Both the position numbers and the translations under genes were made by a program. 64,000 nt of DNA from contig CAZGIM010000010.1 in the NCBI GenBank assembly GCA_964525995.1, positions 62,001 to 126,000 of the forward strand, given 5' to 3'. The notes beneath the pieces were generated by a model that worked only from the letters and a program-made list of their open reading frames with translations, had not been told where the DNA came from and made no database searches. The stretch's first letter is position 1; each line of letters opens with the position of its first letter. The DNA is from CAIVAT01 sp964525995. Lineage in GTDB: Bacteria > Bacteroidota > Bacteroidia > Bacteroidales > FEN-979. Below are positions 17,221 to 26,355 of the stretch, one piece after another.

Positions 17221-17239
17221 TCCGAATAAATTACTGACT

Positions 17240-18985
17240 ATGAAAATGAACTTCGCTACTAAATTTTACTTCGTTACGATTCTCTCACTCCTTATTTGGT
17301 TTGCCCCTGGACGGGTTTTTTCACAAAATGATATAAACCTCGACAGCCTTTTTAAAGAAAGGGGTGAGGTTTATTTCACTTTCATTACCCAAGGCCGGGA
17401 TGAAATAGGGTACCTGACAAAAATCATCTCCATCGACAATGTAAAGAGCAAAACGGTCTTTGCATATGCCAACAAAGATGAGTTTTCATCTTTTCTACAG
17501 CTCCATATACCTTACCGGATTCTTCCAGCTCCCGGACTGAGCCTTTCGAGGGAAGAACTCGATTTCAGAGCACCGAAAAATGGTGATAATCCGGCAACTA
17601 TTTGGAATTACTATCCAAACTACTCCGAATACCTTGATTTTATGACAGGCTTCGCCACAGCACATCCAGATATTTGTCGACTGGATACCGTTGGCACCTC
17701 CATTCAAAACAGGCTGATTCTGTGTTTGAAGATCAGCGACAACGTAAACCAAACCGAAGTGGAACCTCAATTTCTTTACACCTCCTCCATACATGGTGAC
17801 GAACTTACCGGTTATGTTCTGATGTTGCATCTTATCGACTATCTTCTAATCAATTATGGCTCTGATCCTACGGTTACAGAATTAGTGAACAATACGGAGA
17901 TTTTCATCAATCCGCTTGCAAATCCTGACGGTACCTTCAAAGGTGGAAACAATTCAGTATACGGCGCAATTCGGGGTAATGCAAATTACCTTGACCTGAA
18001 CAGGAACTTTCCCGACCCTAAGGTAGGACAGCACCCCGACGGGAATGCATGGCAGAAGGAAACAGAAGCATGGATGGCTTATGCCGCTCAGAATCATTTT
18101 TCACTCGCTGCGAATTTTCATGGTGGCGCCGAGGTCTTTAATTATCCATGGGACACCTGGTCAAAACTTACAGCCGATGACGCGTGGTGGCAACTTGTAG
18201 GAAGGGAATGGGCCGATACAGTTCACCAGTATGCTCCGGCTGGCTATTTTACCTATTTGAACAACGGAATTTCAAATGGTAACGCCTGGTACGAGATCAA
18301 CGGTGGACGCCAGGATTATATGAATTACTGGCACCATTGCCGTGAAGTCACAGTTGAGATTTCAGACATTAAACTTCTACCAACCAGTCAATTATTGAAT
18401 CATTGGAATTATAATTACCGGTCATTTCTGAATTACCTCCAACAGGCACAGTATGGAATCAATGGAATTGTGACGGATACAGTAACCGATGAGCCGGTGG
18501 AGGCAAAGATCCTGATACATAATCATGATAAAGACAACTCGGAGGTTTATTCACACCTCCCCACCGGATTTTATATGCGGCCAATCATTCAAGGCACCTA
18601 TAGCCTGACTTTCTCCGCACCAGGCTACTATACCAAAACCATAGAGGATGTTGAAGCAACAAACTGGAGCACGACAATCCTGGATGTTCAACTTCGTCCT
18701 CTGACATTCGACGCTCAGGATAAGACAACTCAGAAAGTCATGATTTACCCCAATCCCTCGGACGGACATTTCAGATTGGTGTTTCCTGAACATCCTGTCA
18801 ACCCTTCATGCGCTATTCAAATCTTAAACCAAATGGGAGCCGTTGTTTATTCTGATGAACTCCAATGCGGGAAAGGATGCACACATGTTGATATTGCGCT
18901 GCCTTCGCTTGCTCAGGGTGTCTATTTCCTGAAATTTAATACCGGATACCGGATATACTTCGATAAACTGATCCTGAGAAATTAA
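17240..18985 (+). CDS. Secreted M14 zinc carboxypeptidase with T9SS sorting domain
   Basis: A 581-residue exported metallocarboxypeptidase. A signal peptide (FVTILSLLIWFAPGRVFSQ) precedes the M14 catalytic domain with zinc ligands in SIHGDELTG (His185, Glu188), NRNFPDP, ANFHGGAEVFNYPW and the catalytic Glu in EVTVEIS. A carboxypeptidase-regulatory-like beta domain (GINGIVTDTVTDEPVEAKI) follows. The C-terminus is a type A T9SS sorting domain (IYPNPSDGHF, LAQGVYFLKF). It is therefore predicted to cross the outer membrane through T9SS and trim peptides outside the cell. ATG 17240 is used because the frame from 17213 overlaps dapA. Its stop interlocks with the convergent gene in a shared TTAA. 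Confidence 0.92.
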   Translation: MKMNFATKFYFVTILSLLIWFAPGRVFSQNDINLDSLFKERGEVYFTFITQGRDEIGYLTKIISIDNVKSKTVFAYANKDEFSSFLQLHIPYRILPAPGLSLSREELDFRAPKNGDNPATIWNYYPNYSEYLDFMTGFATAHPDICRLDTVGTSIQNRLILCLKISDNVNQTEVEPQFLYTSSIHGDELTGYVLMLHLIDYLLINYGSDPTVTELVNNTEIFINPLANPDGTFKGGNNSVYGAIRGNANYLDLNRNFPDPKVGQHPDGNAWQKETEAWMAYAAQNHFSLAANFHGGAEVFNYPWDTWSKLTADDAWWQLVGREWADTVHQYAPAGYFTYLNNGISNGNAWYEINGGRQDYMNYWHHCREVTVEISDIKLLPTSQLLNHWNYNYRSFLNYLQQAQYGINGIVTDTVTDEPVEAKILIHNHDKDNSEVYSHLPTGFYMRPIIQGTYSLTFSAPGYYTKTIEDVEATNWSTTILDVQLRPLTFDAQDKTTQKVMIYPNPSDGHFRLVFPEHPVNPSCAIQILNQMGAVVYSDELQCGKGCTHVDIALPSLAQGVYFLKFNTGYRIYFDKLILRN

Positions 18986-20235
18986 AATTTGTCGGCGACC
19001 GGCGGAATTCCTTTATTCGCATAGTAGCCTTCATCCAATTTCTTTCTGACCACGGCGAATGCATCGATCGTAATTTTGACATCCTCAAGGGTGTGAACAG
19101 CAGTGGGAATCAATCGCAGCATAATTACATCCTTGGGCACCACCGGATAAATAACCACACTACAGAAAATTCCATAATTTTCTCTGAGATCTGCAACCAC
19201 TTGGGTAGCTTCGCCGACGCCTCCTTTTAAAAACACTGGAGTGACGGGTGATTGCGTCTTACCAATATTAAACCCTTGTTCACGTAAACCGGTTTGTAAT
19301 GCATTCACAATGGTCCACAACTTTTCCCGGAGCTCCGGTTTTGTCCTAATCAGGTCCAGCCGTTTGAGTGATCCCATAACCATGGGCATAGGGAGCGATT
19401 TAGCAAATATCTGTGACCGCATATTGTAGGCTAACGCTTTAATAATACGTTTCTCACTTGCTACAAATGCCCCGATACCGGCCATGGCTTTTGCGAAAGT
19501 GCCAAAATATACATCCACGCCATCCATAACATTCTGTTCCTGACTGGTTCCTGCACCTGTAGGACCCATGGTGCCAAATCCGTGGGCGTCATCAACCAAT
19601 AACCGGAATCCATATTTTTCTTTGAACTGAAGGATTCCCTTGAGGTTACCCAAATCGCCGGGCATGCCGAAAACTCCTTCGGTAATTACCAAAATACCGC
19701 CACCGGTCTCATCCGTAACTTTCCGTGCATGCTTAATCTGAGATTCGAATCGCTCCATATTGTTGTGAGGATATACGAACCGCTTACCTATATGTAACCT
19801 CAAACCATCAAGAATGCAGGCATGTGATTCTGAATCATAAACCACAACATCATGACGGTCAAGCAACGAATCGATGATGGAAACCATTCCCATATAACCG
19901 AAATTAAGCAGATATGCCGCCTCCTTCTTCTCAAACGATGCCAACTCATGCTCCAATTGTTCATGGTAAATGGTTTGTCCCGACATCATCCTGGCCCCCA
20001 TAGGAGCAGCCAATCCAAATTGCTCGGCAGCATCCATATCTGCTTTCCTCACCTCCGGATGATTGGCTAAACCAAGGTAATTGTTAAGACTCCATACCAG
20101 TACGGGCTTTCCCCTGAAATACATCCGGTTTGAAATTTCACCCTCCAGCTTGGGAAAATAATAATAACCATGCCCCTGATCGGCTAATTGCCCTAACGGG
20201 CCCATGTTGTTAACTACTTTATTGAAAAGATCCAC
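18982..20235 (-). CDS. Alpha-oxoamine synthase family PLP enzyme (SPT/KBL type)
   Basis: A 417-residue PLP enzyme of the family joining an acyl-CoA or acyl-ACP to an amino acid with loss of CO2. Motifs are WSLNNYLGLANHPEVRKA, MMSGQTIYHEQLE, LLVDDAHGFGTMG and the PLP lysine in GTFAKAMAG (Lys249). Candidate activities are serine palmitoyltransferase for Bacteroidota sphingolipids, glycine C-acetyltransferase, or a cysteate acyltransferase for sulfonolipids; sequence alone does not decide. The ATG at 20292 lies upstream of the promoter. The GTG at 20235 (VDLFNKVVNNMGPLGQ) fits the family start better, though the ATG at 20205 is possible. Confidence 0.87.
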   Translation of the reverse strand: MDLFNKVVNNMGPLGQLADQGHGYYYFPKLEGEISNRMYFRGKPVLVWSLNNYLGLANHPEVRKADMDAAEQFGLAAPMGARMMSGQTIYHEQLEHELASFEKKEAAYLLNFGYMGMVSIIDSLLDRHDVVVYDSESHACILDGLRLHIGKRFVYPHNNMERFESQIKHARKVTDETGGGILVITEGVFGMPGDLGNLKGILQFKEKYGFRLLVDDAHGFGTMGPTGAGTSQEQNVMDGVDVYFGTFAKAMAGIGAFVASEKRIIKALAYNMRSQIFAKSLPMPMVMGSLKRLDLIRTKPELREKLWTIVNALQTGLREQGFNIGKTQSPVTPVFLKGGVGEATQVVADLRENYGIFCSVVIYPVVPKDVIMLRLIPTAVHTLEDVKITIDAFAVVRKKLDEGYYANKGIPPVADKF

Positions 20236-20279
20236 GTTGAAAAAGTTTATATGATACGTTTGAATTGAAAATTCAAAGT

Positions 20280-20288
20280 GCAAAAATA
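20280..20288 (-). promoter_or_regulatory. Bacteroidota -7 promoter element for the alpha-oxoamine synthase
   Basis: TATTTTTGC on the minus strand, 44 bases upstream of GTG 20235. It excludes the ATG at 20292. Confidence 0.5.
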
Positions 20289-20361
20289 TCAAAAAATAAT
20301 ACTTTAAACCATGGAAAACCGTTACTAATTGCGAACATTATGATTTTTCATTAATTCTTCG

Positions 20362-20370
20362 TACTTTTGC
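20362..20370 (+). promoter_or_regulatory. Bacteroidota -7 promoter element for bamD operon
   Basis: TACTTTTGC ends only 3 bases before the bamD ATG at 20374, so the mRNA would be essentially leaderless. Confidence 0.6.
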
Positions 20371-20373
20371 AAA

Positions 20374-21228
20374 ATGAAATATAAGGCCTTTTCTACACTC
20401 TGTATCTGCCTTTTGTTATTCGCCTCATCCTGTAAATTCCAAAAACTGCTGAAAAGTGGAACGGCAGACGAGAAATATGAAGAGGCCCTGAAACTTTATA
20501 CTGACAAAGACTACTCCAGAGCACTTCAACTGTTCGACCAACTGGTCGGGACAACCCGGGCAACCGATAAAGCCCAGAAAATCGCCTATATGTATGCTTA
20601 TAGCTATTATAACCAAAAAGACTATACGCTTGCTTCCTATTATTTCAAAAGATATGCTAACAACTATCCCAATACCCCGGAAGCAGAAGAATGTATGTTC
20701 ATGAGCGCATACTGTAATTTCCTCAATTCGCCTGAGTACAGCCTTGATCAAACCATAACTCAGGAGGCGATAAAAGATCTTCAGCTTTTCACCAACACCT
20801 ATCCGACAAGCAAGCGGGTTTCTGAATGTAATGACCTGATGGACCAGCTCAGGATGAAACTTGAACTGAAAGATTATAAAATGGCCAAACTCTATTACCG
20901 GATGGAGGATTATGCAGCATCCATTCAGGCCTTCGGAAGTATTTTAAAGGAATTTCCCGATACTCCGCACCGTGAAGAAATCCTCTTCCTTATCTTTAAA
21001 TCCTATCACAAATTCGCCAAAGAAAGTATCGAATCAAAAAAGAAAGACCGCTATTCAAAAGCGCTTCTCTCATATAATGAATTTGTAGCCCAATTTCCCG
21101 AAAGCGGATTCCTGAAGGAGGCAAATGACCTTAAGGAACGGTCCAAAAAAGAATTGGATGCACTCTATTTAAAAGATCAAAAATTTCTGAATACCGAGAA
21201 TTCAAACAGTCAGTCAAATAAACCGTAA
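20374..21228 (+). CDS. bamD: Outer membrane protein assembly lipoprotein BamD
   Basis: A 284-residue lipoprotein of the BAM complex that inserts beta-barrels in the outer membrane. Lipobox LLFASSC, then TPR-like helices: EKYEEALKLYTDKDYSRALQLFDQLVG, QKIAYMYAYSYYNQKDYTLASYYFKRY, and a third set around AKLYYRMEDYAASIQAFGSILKEFPD. The tail is polar. It begins the conserved Bacteroidota run bamD-rpoZ-coaBC-porD-recN, with 7 bases to rpoZ. The promoter abuts the start codon. Confidence 0.93.
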   Translation: MKYKAFSTLCICLLLFASSCKFQKLLKSGTADEKYEEALKLYTDKDYSRALQLFDQLVGTTRATDKAQKIAYMYAYSYYNQKDYTLASYYFKRYANNYPNTPEAEECMFMSAYCNFLNSPEYSLDQTITQEAIKDLQLFTNTYPTSKRVSECNDLMDQLRMKLELKDYKMAKLYYRMEDYAASIQAFGSILKEFPDTPHREEILFLIFKSYHKFAKESIESKKKDRYSKALLSYNEFVAQFPESGFLKEANDLKERSKKELDALYLKDQKFLNTENSNSQSNKP

Positions 21229-21235
21229 AGTAAAA

Positions 21236-21571
21236 ATGGATTACAAAAGAGTTAAAACGGATATTAACGCCGTAACACGAAACATTGAAGATTTTACACA
21301 GGGGACCAACAATATTTACGAAACCGTGGCGGTAATCTCCAAACGCGCGAATCAGATCGGATTGGAAATTAAAGAAGAATTGAGCCAAAAGCTCTCCGAA
21401 TTTGCAACCACCTCCGATAATCTTGAAGAGGTATTCGAGAATAGGGAGCAAATTGAGATTGCCAAGTTTTACGAGCACCTTCCCAAGCCGACCCTGATTT
21501 CAATCCACGAATATCTGAACAACGATATCTACTTTAGAAATCCCCATAAAGAACGTCCTGAAGATTTCTAA
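21236..21571 (+). CDS. rpoZ: RNA polymerase omega-like subunit (RpoZ/RPB6 family)
   Basis: A 111-residue omega-family protein that supports assembly of RNA polymerase. The conserved omega core is NIYETVAVISKRANQIGLEIKEEL (residues about 24-47). A longer C-terminal part (IAKFYEHLPKPTLISIHEYLNN) is typical for Bacteroidota. It is between bamD and coaBC; its stop TAA at 21569-21571 touches the coaBC ATG at 21572, so the genes are translationally coupled. Confidence 0.88.
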   Translation: MDYKRVKTDINAVTRNIEDFTQGTNNIYETVAVISKRANQIGLEIKEELSQKLSEFATTSDNLEEVFENREQIEIAKFYEHLPKPTLISIHEYLNNDIYFRNPHKERPEDF

Positions 21572-22780
21572 ATGAACAATCTCACTGTGCTCAAAGGGAA
21601 AAAAATCGTCATCGGGATTACCGGAAGCATCGCGGCCTATAAGATTCCGATGCTGATCCGGTTGCTGATTAAAAATGGCGCTGAAGTCCAGGTCATCATG
21701 ACTCCGATGGCAAAAGAATTTGTCACCCCACTTACCCTTTCGACGCTCTCGCAACGCCCTGTCATCATCGATCCTTTTATTACAGGTACAGGCGAATGGA
21801 ATAACCATGTCGAACTGGGTCAATGGGCCGATTTAATGCTGTTTGCACCCGTCACCGCCAATACATTAAGTAAAATGGCCCGGGGAAGTGCCGATAACTT
21901 CCTCATAACAGCCTATTTGTCTGCAAAATGCCCCGTCTATATTGCGCCTGCTATGGATTTGGACATGTATTCGCATCCCTCTACCCAACAGAATATTTGT
22001 ACCCTGCAATCGTACGGAAATACTATAATTGAACCGCAAACCGGTGAACTTGCAAGCGGCCTGACAGGCCAGGGAAGACTTGAAGAACCGGCTGTCATCT
22101 TCAATATTTTGGTTGATCATTTTAAAAAATCAACCGCTCTCAGGAATAGGAAAGTTATGATTTCCGCTGGTCCGACACAGGAAAATATCGATCCCGTCAG
22201 GTACATTTCGAACCACTCCTCTGGACAAATGGGCTTTTGTCTTGCCAAGGAGGCGGCTTCCCGCGGTGCATCCGTAACGCTGATCACCGGTCCGGTAAAC
22301 CTAAAGGTTGACCATCCTTCTATCAATCTTTTACCTGTTGTTACCGCCTCTGAGATGCACCATGCCTGTCTGAAAGCTGCACCAGGATCGGATATTATTA
22401 TCATGGCTTCAGCAGTTGCCGATTTTACTCCTGCTAACGTAGCTAAAACCAAAATCAAGAAAGGGAAGGGGCCGCTTTCGCTGAATCTGGAGCCAACGCC
22501 GGACATTTTGTCAGACCTTGGAAAAATGAAAACAAAAGATCAGGTACTCGTGGGATTTGCACTCGAGACCGATCAGGAAATGACCCACGCAAAAACTAAG
22601 CTGAAAGAAAAAAATCTTGACCTTATCGTATTGAATTCATTGCGTGATACCGGCGCCGGATTCGGCTATAATACAAACAAAGTCACCGTGATCGAAAAAA
22701 GCGGAAAGATACACCGGGGCCTCTTGAAACCAAAAAACGAAGTTGCAGCCGATATTTGGGATATTATTATGGGTAAGTAA
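21572..22780 (+). CDS. coaBC: Phosphopantothenoylcysteine decarboxylase / phosphopantothenate-cysteine ligase
   Basis: Bifunctional enzyme of coenzyme A synthesis, 402 residues. The N-terminal flavin decarboxylase (CoaC) has GITGSIAAYKIPMLIRLL, the catalytic His of NNHVELGQWAD, and APAMDLDMYSHPS. The C-terminal ligase (CoaB, from about 185) has ISAGPTQENIDPVRYISNHSSGQMG and VGFALETD. It directly abuts rpoZ and is 9 bases from porD. CoA supply also serves the acyl-CoA genes in this window. Confidence 0.95.
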   Translation: MNNLTVLKGKKIVIGITGSIAAYKIPMLIRLLIKNGAEVQVIMTPMAKEFVTPLTLSTLSQRPVIIDPFITGTGEWNNHVELGQWADLMLFAPVTANTLSKMARGSADNFLITAYLSAKCPVYIAPAMDLDMYSHPSTQQNICTLQSYGNTIIEPQTGELASGLTGQGRLEEPAVIFNILVDHFKKSTALRNRKVMISAGPTQENIDPVRYISNHSSGQMGFCLAKEAASRGASVTLITGPVNLKVDHPSINLLPVVTASEMHHACLKAAPGSDIIIMASAVADFTPANVAKTKIKKGKGPLSLNLEPTPDILSDLGKMKTKDQVLVGFALETDQEMTHAKTKLKEKNLDLIVLNSLRDTGAGFGYNTNKVTVIEKSGKIHRGLLKPKNEVAADIWDIIMGK

Positions 22781-22789
22781 TCGAACCTT

Positions 22790-23704
22790 ATGATTAAGTA
22801 TTTCATCCATACCACCTTAACCCTGCTTCTGGTCCTGACACAAACACTGACAGCCCAGGAACTCAATTGCATGATCAATATCTCGACACAGAAGGTTGAA
22901 GGTACCGACAAGAGGGTCTTCGAGACTTTACAAACCGCGATCTTTGAATTTATGAACAACCGGAAGTGGACGAATTACAATATCAAAGTTGAAGAAAGAA
23001 TTGAATGTTCACTGCTTCTGACAATTAACGACCGGTTAAGCGCGGATGAATTTCTGGGAACCCTCAATGTGGTCCTGCGCCGCCCGGTGCTCAATACCGC
23101 ATATAATTCGATCCTGATAAATTATATCGATAAAGCAATCCAATTCCGGTATGCAGAGTTCCAACCCCTCGATTATGCCGATGGTACCTTCACCTCCAAT
23201 CTTACCTCAATTCTTGCTTACTATGCCTACACTATACTGGGTTTTTATTTTGATTCCTATTCGCTCAATGGAGGAACACCCTATTTTGAAAAAGCTCAGG
23301 AGGTCGTAAATGCGGCTCAAAATACTTCAGAACCAGGATGGAAAGCATATGAAAGTGAGAAAAACCGGTGGTGGATCGTTGGTAGCTACCTTAATCCGGC
23401 AAACTCTGGCCTGCGAACTTTTGCTTATAAATACCACCATATGGGTCTGGATATGATGTACGACAAACTAGATCAGGGCAGGGCAGGAATTAATGAAAGC
23501 ATTGAATTGTTGCAAAAAGTGTATAACGAAAAACCAAACCTGTACATTCTTCAGATGATCTTCGATGCAAAAAGGGATGAACTGGTTAATGTTTATGCCG
23601 ATCAAAGGGTTCCACCCATGGAAAAATCAAACGTTGTGAATATTCTAAAAGATATTGATCCCTCCAACAGCTCTAAATACCAATCTATTCTCGACTCAAA
23701 ATAG
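22790..23704 (+). CDS. porD: PorD/DUF4835 family T9SS-associated protein
   Basis: A 304-residue exported protein of the DUF4835 family, commonly named PorD because it is linked to the type IX secretion system. A signal peptide ends near TLTAQELNC. Then follow NISTQKVEGTDKRVFETLQTAI and a central part rich in Tyr and Asn with NRWWIVGSYLNP and KYHHMGLDMMYDKLDQGRAGI. It is conserved between coaBC and recN in Bacteroidota. Presence of T9SS-sorted proteins in this window agrees with the assignment. The molecular role in secretion is not clear. Confidence 0.85.
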   Translation: MIKYFIHTTLTLLLVLTQTLTAQELNCMINISTQKVEGTDKRVFETLQTAIFEFMNNRKWTNYNIKVEERIECSLLLTINDRLSADEFLGTLNVVLRRPVLNTAYNSILINYIDKAIQFRYAEFQPLDYADGTFTSNLTSILAYYAYTILGFYFDSYSLNGGTPYFEKAQEVVNAAQNTSEPGWKAYESEKNRWWIVGSYLNPANSGLRTFAYKYHHMGLDMMYDKLDQGRAGINESIELLQKVYNEKPNLYILQMIFDAKRDELVNVYADQRVPPMEKSNVVNILKDIDPSNSSKYQSILDSK

Positions 23705-23742
23705 CAACTGCCGGATACCGTATTCCATAACCAAGCCTGCCG

Positions 23743-25401
23743 ATGCTGTTAAAACTGTCAATCCAAAATTACCTGCTGATAAAAGATCTGGAACTCGATT
23801 TTCATCCCGGATTTACGGTAATTACAGGCGAAACAGGCGCAGGGAAATCTATAATTCTTGGAGCGATCGGGTTAATCCTGGGTCAACGGAATGAATCATC
23901 CGTCGTGTTCGATAAATCCAGGAAATGTGTCATCGAAGGCCTCTTTGACATCTCCAGCTATCACCTTGGCAGCCTTTTTAAAAAACACGATCTTGATTAT
24001 GATGAATCGCTGACATTGAGACGTGAAATCAATGATAACGGAAAAACACGATCCTTTATCAATGATACCCCTGTAAATCTTTCCATTCTAAAAGAATTAG
24101 GTGAACGGCTGGTTAACATCCATTCTCAGAACTCCATTGTAACATTACATAACGCTGATTTCCAGATAGCTGTCCTCGACAGTTTTGCCGGAATCCAGGA
24201 ACGGATCGCCTCATTCAGGAAGAATTTTCAAAATTGGATTTCAAAAAACAACGATCTGGAAGAATTGATCAGGAAAGAAGCAAACTGGGCTTTATCCCGC
24301 GACTACGATCAATTTCTGTTCAATGAGTTAAGCTCGGCCCGGCTGAAGCCCCGGGAACTTGAGGAACTGGAAGACAAACAGCGTCTCCTGTTAAATATGG
24401 AAGAAATAAAAGGAACGCTCCACCGGGCATCGCAGCTTCTTTCCGAAAACGAGATCACGGTTCTTTCGCTGATGAAGGAGGTTTCCCAGTCTCTTGAACA
24501 TGTTTCCAGGTTCCAGAATGATATTAAATCATTTGTTGATAGATTAAATAGTAACTATATTGATATCAAAGATTTATCAAAAGATATTTCTTTGATGGAG
24601 GCCCGCCTGGATAGCGATCCGGGTGAACTTGAGATCATATCACAACGGCTTGATCAACTGTACCGGCTGCTTAAAAAACACCAAAAAAATACTGTCGAAG
24701 AACTGATTGCTCTTAACCTTGAACTCGAAGCTAAATTATTGCAGTCTGAAAACCTTGACCAGCAAATTCGTGACTTGAAGAAAGAGGTCACTGGTTTGAA
24801 ACATGACCTGCTAAATGAAGCAAAGGACATATCACTCATCCGAAAGAAAATAATTCCGTCATTTGAATTAAAGGTTGAAGAATCGCTGGTCAAACTGGGC
24901 ATACCGTTTCCTGTGTTCAAAATCGATTTGCATGTTGCCGACGAATTTCTGTCGTATGACGGAATAGATAAAGTAAAATTCCTGTTCAGCGCTAATAAAG
25001 GTCTTGAAGCCAGCGATCTGGACAATTCGATATCAGGAGGGGAATCATCCAGGCTTATGCTCACCATTAAATCGATGATCAGCCAGAAAAATCTTTTACC
25101 CACCATCTTTTTTGATGAAATCGATTCCGGAGTTTCAGGGAAAATTGCCGGAATGGTGGGAACAATCCTGAAAAAAATGGGAGCTACCATGCAAGTTATT
25201 GCCATAACTCATCTTCCCCAGATTGCCGCAAAAGCATCTCATCATTTCTTAGTTTATAAAAATATTAATCAGAATATTACGCAGACATATTTAAAGAAAT
25301 TATCGAATGATGAAAGAGTAGGTGAATTAGCAAAAATGTTAAGCAATGAGAAGGTGACACCATCGGCAGTTCAAAATGCTAAAGATTTATTATTTAATTA
25401 A
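23743..25401 (+). CDS. recN: DNA repair protein RecN
   Basis: A 552-residue SMC-like ATPase for double-strand break repair. Walker A GETGAGKS at 29-36, long central coiled-coil arms (about 160-370), the ABC signature SGGESSRLMLTIK and Walker B PTIFFDEIDSGVSG near the C-terminus, then the H-loop region VIAITHLPQIAAKA. It ends the bamD-rpoZ-coaBC-porD-recN run, 38 bases after porD. No LexA-type box was recognised before it. Confidence 0.96.
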   Translation: MLLKLSIQNYLLIKDLELDFHPGFTVITGETGAGKSIILGAIGLILGQRNESSVVFDKSRKCVIEGLFDISSYHLGSLFKKHDLDYDESLTLRREINDNGKTRSFINDTPVNLSILKELGERLVNIHSQNSIVTLHNADFQIAVLDSFAGIQERIASFRKNFQNWISKNNDLEELIRKEANWALSRDYDQFLFNELSSARLKPRELEELEDKQRLLLNMEEIKGTLHRASQLLSENEITVLSLMKEVSQSLEHVSRFQNDIKSFVDRLNSNYIDIKDLSKDISLMEARLDSDPGELEIISQRLDQLYRLLKKHQKNTVEELIALNLELEAKLLQSENLDQQIRDLKKEVTGLKHDLLNEAKDISLIRKKIIPSFELKVEESLVKLGIPFPVFKIDLHVADEFLSYDGIDKVKFLFSANKGLEASDLDNSISGGESSRLMLTIKSMISQKNLLPTIFFDEIDSGVSGKIAGMVGTILKKMGATMQVIAITHLPQIAAKASHHFLVYKNINQNITQTYLKKLSNDERVGELAKMLSNEKVTPSAVQNAKDLLFN

Positions 25402-25426
25402 TTATCGCATTTAATTAATCATTAAC

Positions 25427-25447
25427 TTAAATCTAAAATCGATTTAA
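25427..25447. promoter_or_regulatory. Inverted repeat upstream of fabI
   Basis: TTAAATC (25427-25433) and GATTTAA (25441-25447), separated by 7 bases, end 6 bases before the fabI ATG. It could be an operator or a translational hairpin. Confidence 0.35.
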
Positions 25448-25453
25448 CTAATA

Positions 25454-26290
25454 ATGGGACATAACTTACTGCAAAATAAAAAAGGAATCATTTTCGGAGC
25501 TCTTGATCAGAAATCGATTGCATGGAAGATTGCCAGACGGGCATATGATGAAGGCGCTCAATTCACCTTATCCAATACCCCCGTCGCCATGCGGTTTGGT
25601 GAACTCCAGAAATTAGCGGATGACTGCCATACCGAAATAATTCCTGCCGATGCAACCAATGTTTCAGATATTGAGCATGTCTTCACCCGGTCAATGGATC
25701 TCCTGGGAGGAAAAATCGATTTTGTCCTTCATTCTATCGCGATGTCAATGAATGTCAGAAAACATCGGGAATATGATGATCTCGATTATGATTATTTTCT
25801 CAAAACAATCGACATATCCGCACTTTCGTTTCATAAAATGCTGCAGGTTGCCAAAAAGCTGGATGCCATCAATGAATGGGGCTCCATCCTTGCGCTTTCA
25901 TACATAGCTGCACAACGTACGCTGGTCGGATATAATGATATGGCTGATGCTAAATCATTACTGGAATCCATTGCAAGGAGTTTTGGCTATATCTACGGCC
26001 GGGAAAAAAGGATCCGCATCAATACCATCTCGCAGTCACCCACACGGACCACTGCCGGCAGCGGGATTAAAGGCGTTGATGGTTTGATTGACTTCGCAGA
26101 CAGGATGTCACCGCTCGGTAACGCAACGGCTGATGAATGTGCCGATTTCTCGGTTGTTCTTTTCTCCGATCTTGCCCGTAAAGTCACCATGCAAAATATC
26201 TACCACGATGGAGGCTTTTCAAGCATGGCTATGAGTCTCAGGGCAATGGCTCAATATAACAAATGCCTGGACGAGGATGAAATTAAATGA
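25454..26290 (+). CDS. fabI: Enoyl-ACP reductase (NADH)
   Basis: Last reduction of the type II fatty acid elongation cycle, acting on trans-2-enoyl-ACP. A 278-residue SDR-fold enzyme with FabI features: IIFGALDQKSIAWKIARRAYDEG (cofactor loop), VLHSIAMSM, and Tyr150, Tyr160 and Lys167 in SYIAAQRTLVGYNDMADAK. The C-terminal tail (SLRAMAQYNKCLDEDEIK) is a little longer than usual. It is transcribed after recN, with an inverted repeat just before the start codon. It is the target type for triclosan-class inhibitors. Confidence 0.95.
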   Translation: MGHNLLQNKKGIIFGALDQKSIAWKIARRAYDEGAQFTLSNTPVAMRFGELQKLADDCHTEIIPADATNVSDIEHVFTRSMDLLGGKIDFVLHSIAMSMNVRKHREYDDLDYDYFLKTIDISALSFHKMLQVAKKLDAINEWGSILALSYIAAQRTLVGYNDMADAKSLLESIARSFGYIYGREKRIRINTISQSPTRTTAGSGIKGVDGLIDFADRMSPLGNATADECADFSVVLFSDLARKVTMQNIYHDGGFSSMAMSLRAMAQYNKCLDEDEIK

Positions 26291-26310
26291 CCATCTTTGC
26301 TCCTTTTTTG

Positions 26311-26319
26311 TAACTTTGC
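26311..26319 (+). promoter_or_regulatory. Bacteroidota -7 promoter element for the etf operon
   Basis: TAACTTTGC, 36 bases before the etfB ATG. Confidence 0.6.
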
Positions 26320-26355
26320 ACCCCAAAAATAATTTTCATTTCAACCCTGTTTTCA

